This document shows positions 59,229-64,000 of a stretch of 64,000 nt of DNA, in pieces. The translations under genes were made by a program, and so were the position numbers. The stretch is from Prototheca cutis (Eukaryota > Chlorophyta > Trebouxiophyceae > Chlorellales > Chlorellaceae), in assembly GCA_002897115.2 (NCBI GenBank), contig BCIH01000002.1, positions 378,620 to 442,619 on the forward strand. The letters are read 5' to 3'. Positions within the stretch are counted from its first letter, which is position 1, and each line of letters starts with the position of its first letter. Below the pieces are notes generated by a model that saw nothing but the letters and a program-made list of their open reading frames with translations, was not told the origin of the DNA and did no database searches.

Positions 59229-61111
59229 CTACCGTCCAAACAGCTGGAAGCTCTGCGGGATCAGAGTGATGAAGAACGATCATTGTTGGCGTAGTGGGTT
59301 TGACTGGGAGCGCTCTGTTTGCGTGCATCCATGCATGCCGCTTCTGCAGCCCACAAGTAACTCGAACAACCTCCCCATGGACCCAAACAAGGCCTTACCT
59401 TGAGGTCGGACAAGAACTGCTCGCGGATGTCTGGCAGCTTGGACAGGCCGTCAAACAGATTTTGGAAAGCGTCGTCAATCTTGCCTGCAAGGGGGGGGGC
59501 GTGGGGGATGGGTGGGTCATGGAATGGCTGCCTGAGGGGCAGGGGTCCAATCGGTCAACTTTTTTCATGACAAGAGGCCTGCCCTGAAGCAGGCTACCCC
59601 CCGAAACCCCTAAAGATTCTCCAAAAGCCAACTTACTTGGCCCACTGCGGAGGGTATCGCGAAGCTCGGTGCTGAATTCGTCCAGCCTGCTGCGGTTCTT
59701 CTGGAGCCAGTTGAGGTAGGCCGTCAGCGCCGGGTTGTCACCGGGGAGGAGATCCCGGAGGGCCGAGACCAGGAAGGCAGTGTCGCGGTTGGCATCCTTG
59801 AGGCCATCCCAGGCCGCCGAAGCATAGAGTACATACAGCGCACCCTTCCAGAGCTTGTCCTTGGCGGCCTGGCAGGCGGCGTCGTTGCAGAGCCCGTCAC
59901 CGCCGGTGTAGGCAGTGACAGCGGCCTGCAGGGACTGCAGGAGACTGGTCTTTGTTGGGGGGGACGGCGAGGGAGACCGAGCGCCAGACACCGCGACGTC
60001 TGGCGTGGTCGTAGCAGGGCTGGGGCTGGCCTGCGTGCTGCCTGCGCTGACAATGGTCCATCCAAGCAGGCCAGTCTTCTTGGCTGCTGGGGTGGGTGGC
60101 GGCGGGTTGCTACGGGCTGTGCTGGCCGTGGCCGTGGCCGTCGTGGAAGCGCCATCAGAGGCGGTGACCGTCATCTCATTGCTGGCGGTAATAGCCGCCT
60201 CGGAAGCCGGAGACAGGGAAGAAGAAACGTCGACGAGGCCACACATGCGCAGGCTCCAGCCGTTGAGCGCGATGCCGCTGTTTGATCCCGTGTTGCTGGG
60301 GTCATCGACCTGGATGATCCAGGTCCCCTGGCTGCCGCCTTCGCCAGCCTGCGTGCCCGTCTCGCCATCGTACATAAAGCCCAGGCGCTGGACGGGGAGG
60401 AAGGAGCCCGTGAAGGGCGAGTCAGTGCCCGATTCGGACAGGCTGTGCGCGGCCGAGTCATTGAAGGTCGTGCGCTGCAGGGTGCCGCCGGCGCCGCCCA
60501 CGGTGCTGGACTTGAGGATGATGGTGCGCTGGGAGGAGGGGAGGGCATCCGTGCTGGCAGCGGGGGGCTGCGCCGTCAGAGAAATCTTTAGGGCATTGAT
60601 GCTGGAATACGCCACCGAAACCGTCACGGAGAGGTCGGTCAGCTCAAAGGCATCCGTCACGGTGATGGAGTTCCGAGCAGCACCGGAGAACACGTCCACA
60701 CTGCCCGGGGAGGAGTACACATGGCACACCTGTTGGTGGTGGCAGGGGTGGAGGTAGGGAGGGAGCTACTCGGACGGGTGGAAGTTGGTGGGACTGGGTT
60801 GGAGTATGACCAACATGGTCACGATACAGGCAGGAAATCACGCCGAGACTGCTGCTTTCAACGACGAGTCCAGTGCACCTCGAATACCCCTCGTAATCAG
60901 CTACTAAAATTCATGAACGCAACAAAGCACAAAAATGNGGGGCATTCGAGGTGGGAGGATTATCGACCCAGCCTCGATGCTNTCCCCCTTGTCACTCCCA
61001 ACCGAAGCACCCCACTCCTCCCCTCCAGACCTTCTGCATCACAGCATGGCTNCCTCCGATCAAGGCTCCAAAAACAGCCAAAAGCAACACGGGGCACAAA
61101 TGCCGACCCAT
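59229..61111 (-). CDS. Secreted P-domain (P/Homo B) protein, no protease domain seen
   Basis: The start at 61,111 gives MGRHLCPVLLLAVFGALIG-x-SHAV, a clear N-terminal signal peptide. After an intron the protein resumes at about 60,730 with CHVYSS, then a P/Homo B domain: ITVTDAFELTDLSVTVSVAYSSINALKISLTAQPP, TFNDSAAHSL...PFTGSFLPVQRLGFMYDGETG, GTWIIQVDDPSNTGSNSGIALNGWSLRMCG. P domains normally follow the subtilisin domain of proprotein convertases, but no Asp/His/Ser catalytic segment fits before it here. A Ser/Thr/Ala/Pro-rich linker (about 60,230-59,960) leads to a helical C-terminal domain (LLQSLQAAVTAYTGGDGLCNDAACQAAKDKLW...) and a short last exon ending SFQLFGR. Probably extracellular or cell-wall; function unknown. 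TTACA at 59,117-59,121 is a minus-strand TGTAA. Confidence 0.7.
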
Positions 61112-62304
61112 GGCTGCGAAATGTCCGCCTCGACGCTCTTGGAACCTGGTTGGCCTGCCGGTCTTGCGCAGTTGGCCTCGGGGTCTCGTTCCCTGCCTTG
61201 AATCCCTGCCTGTGTCTTTTTCGCGACACCAAAACAGTCTCAACGCCTTGTAATGTTGTCTTCAACAAATGGGTATGAGGCAGGTTTTGCATGGACTGAA
61301 ATTTTCGTGGAGTTTTTGCCTGGCCGACTGAATGCCTCGAGTGCGACTCCCCATCTGATGAAACGTATTTTCGTACCAAAGCTCGGGAATCCGATGACGG
61401 GTTCGTAAGCCTCCCACGCAGTTTCAGATTCGCTCAAGAAACAAAGTCTCCATTGCAAATCAGGGGACTCCCGGCACCTGTTCAATGGTACCGAACTCAA
61501 GTGGCAAGAGCCTGTTTGGGAATCATATGGGGTGCCGAAATTCGGACATTCAAAANGGGNGGGGAGCTGCGCAGTGAAGGGCTCGGGCACGTGCGCCAGT
61601 CTGGATCAGCTGCAGCGCCACGCCGTGGATGTTGCAGGCCGGGTTGACGTCGCGGTTCCACACCTCGCCACAGCCATGGCATTGCCAGGTGGCGTGGTTG
61701 TTTCTGACGTTGCCCGGGCGAGATGGTGCCAGGCAATTTGAGCAAATGTGGTGCGCCCGGTGGGGAGCTGTTGACCGATGGCTTCTATGGCTCCTGGATG
61801 CCGCTGTTGTGCATGCCTACGTACATCCGTGCGTGCGTGCCCCTGCGCGCAGTCCCAGGAGGACGCCCCCTTCTGAAGAAACCCAACCCAGTGCGAGCGC
61901 ACACCTGTGTTCTGTTGATCTCTTGCGTGCGTTTGGCCCAGTGGCGCCAGCCCAGGCTCGGTGGATGGCCGGGCGAGGTGCGTCTGGATTTCGTTCTGCC
62001 CATGACGATCGCTATCTTGTTAGGGTTGCACCCGGGCCCCCCGCCTGGGCCTCCGCTCGGGGCTCCGCCCAGGCTGGGGCACCCGACCGGGCCTCCGCCC
62101 TCACCTCGACAAACGCCCATGCGACGCTTTTAGGCTTCGGCATCGTAAATAATGGAGGAAGGGTTCTTGATGGCACGAGAGCGCCATATGTTATCTGGCG
62201 TCCCTCGGTTGTCCCTCAGAGGGTCCGAACTGGGGATCATTGGTTCCTGCCCGGTCGTCACCCACAACCCCAAGCACGTGGCCCGCCAAGAGGCACCATT
62301 TTCA
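61112..62304. other. Intergenic region with second Fanzor/TnpB-like relic
   Basis: Upstream of the P-domain gene. The left part (61,112-61,550) shows nothing recognisable. The relic described below occupies about 61,560-61,810, and 61,810-62,130 may hold more of it in a decayed, stop-containing state. Confidence 0.5.
61560..61810 (-). pseudogene. Fanzor/TnpB-like OrfB zinc ribbon and RuvC-III remnant
   Basis: One minus-strand frame reads STAPHRAHHICSNCLAPSR, then TWQCHGCGEVWNRDVNPACNIHGVALQLI. The four Cys form the C-x2-C...C-x2-C zinc ribbon (codons at 61,742-61,744; 61,733-61,735; about 61,679-61,681; 61,670-61,672). NRDVN with Asp at 61,649-61,651 is the third RuvC catalytic motif of TnpB/Fanzor nucleases, followed by the usual helix. 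A stop codon interrupts the same frame near 61,815 and unresolved bases end it near 61,557. Earlier RuvC motifs are not recognisable; this is probably a truncated copy, or the last exon of a decayed element. No IS605-type palindromic ends were identified. Confidence 0.7.
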
Positions 62305-62725
62305 CCTAAGAATGCCATCTGCTCTGGGGCCCAAACAGTGTATGGCCCAGCCCTTGCCAATCCTCAGGATGGTTGCTGGCGGCGCGTTTGAAGAATGCCA
62401 AGGGCCGCCGAGCGAGAAACCGCGGAGACACAACTCCCATTTGCACCCTCAATCCTTTCATTATCTTGGTTTCTGGAGTAAACAGGCGTTGCAGGGGGCC
62501 TACACGCGCGGCTTGGCGGGCCCAGCCTCCGTAGCTGCGCAGGCTCCCAACGTCGAAGGGCGATTGCCNACGAGCGCGCTCCTTCCTGGCCCCGCCCTGT
62601 TCTCAGACTGTTTTTTGGCGCGGAATAAATATTTTCGCACGGTNGTACAAGGGGGTGCTGCACGGGAGGCCTGGGAAGGGATTGTTGGCGGCCGTGCCAT
62701 TCCCGTGGAATCGAGACCCGGAGAT
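62305..62725 (+). repeat. Interspersed repeat, copy 2 (upstream of SRP54)
   Basis: Same orientation and same gene-proximal position as copy 1 at 895-1330, ending about 170 bases before the SRP54 start codon. Shared blocks include tctggggcccaaacagtg, ggagacacaactcccatttg, acgagcgcgctcctt, cagactg...aaatattttcg and caagggggtgctgcacggg. Several unresolved bases fall inside. Confidence 0.8.
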
Positions 62726-62891
62726 CCGGGTGCTCCCAGCGTCCATCTCGCCCCCCTTAGTCCAGGACAGCGCGCTCGTCCCCGCCCACGACACTTCATG
62801 CCATCGAATTCGTTGTGCAACATACATTTGATTGCGACGGTGACGAGCATGGATANCTGCTGAGGAACCTGTCGATCGGTGACCGAGCAGC

Positions 62892-64000
<1,109 letters not shown>

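Overview
The window is nuclear DNA of a green alga (chlorophyte; a trebouxiophyte/Chlorella-like genome is my best guess, species not identifiable by eye). Reasons: GC-rich coding sequence cut by many short GT-AG introns, plant-type gene content (plastid helicase RH39, L-galactose dehydrogenase of ascorbate synthesis, arabinose-5-phosphate isomerase, plant-type TFIIIC and MAD3/BUBR1), and TGTAA, the green-algal polyadenylation signal, after several stops. There is no operon structure, and I see no rRNA, tRNA or CRISPR array.

Layout. 1-1.4 kb: degraded repeat/transposon-like DNA, including one copy of an interspersed repeat. 1.5-3.4 kb: serine hydroxymethyltransferase (+). 4.1-7.8 kb: MCM10 (-). 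7.8-8.6 kb: intergenic, with a frameshifted Fanzor/TnpB-like remnant. 8.6-10.1 kb: NSE2/MMS21-like SUMO ligase (-). 10.6-13.0 kb: MULE-like transposase gene with SWIM finger (+). 13.2-22.4 kb: very long TFIIIC largest-subunit gene (-), with one sequencing gap in a GT array. 22.7-25.7 kb: RIX1/PELP1-like protein (+). 26.2-28.1 kb: arabinose-5-phosphate isomerase (-). 28.6-30.0 kb: mitochondrial uL22 (+). 30.4-32.7 kb: plastid DEAD-box helicase RH39-like (-). 33.2-35.3 kb: nucleoside hydrolase (+). 35.7-37.6 kb: L-galactose dehydrogenase (-). 37.9-42.3 kb: ATM/ABCB7-type ABC half-transporter (+). 42.8-47.8 kb: VPS16 (-), with a second gap. 48.1-52.2 kb: MAD3/BUBR1 checkpoint protein (+). 52.6-54.2 kb: mitochondrial uS9 (+). 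54.7-59.0 kb: glucose-6-phosphate isomerase (+). 59.2-61.1 kb: secreted P-domain protein (-). 61.1-62.9 kb: intergenic, with a second Fanzor/TnpB-like zinc-ribbon remnant and the second copy of the interspersed repeat. 62.9 kb to the end: SRP54 GTPase (+), cut by the window edge.

The genes are housekeeping genes from unrelated pathways (one-carbon metabolism, replication, SUMO, Pol III transcription, ribosome assembly, organelle translation, ascorbate, Fe-S export, vacuolar tethering, spindle checkpoint, glycolysis, protein targeting). From 13 to 48 kb they alternate strands strictly, giving five head-to-head pairs with short shared upstream regions. The accessory signal lies in the intergenic gaps: two Fanzor/TnpB-like relics, one MULE-like gene with a related fragment, a two-copy repeat just upstream of SHMT and SRP54, and recurring T(n)G(n) tracts inside introns.
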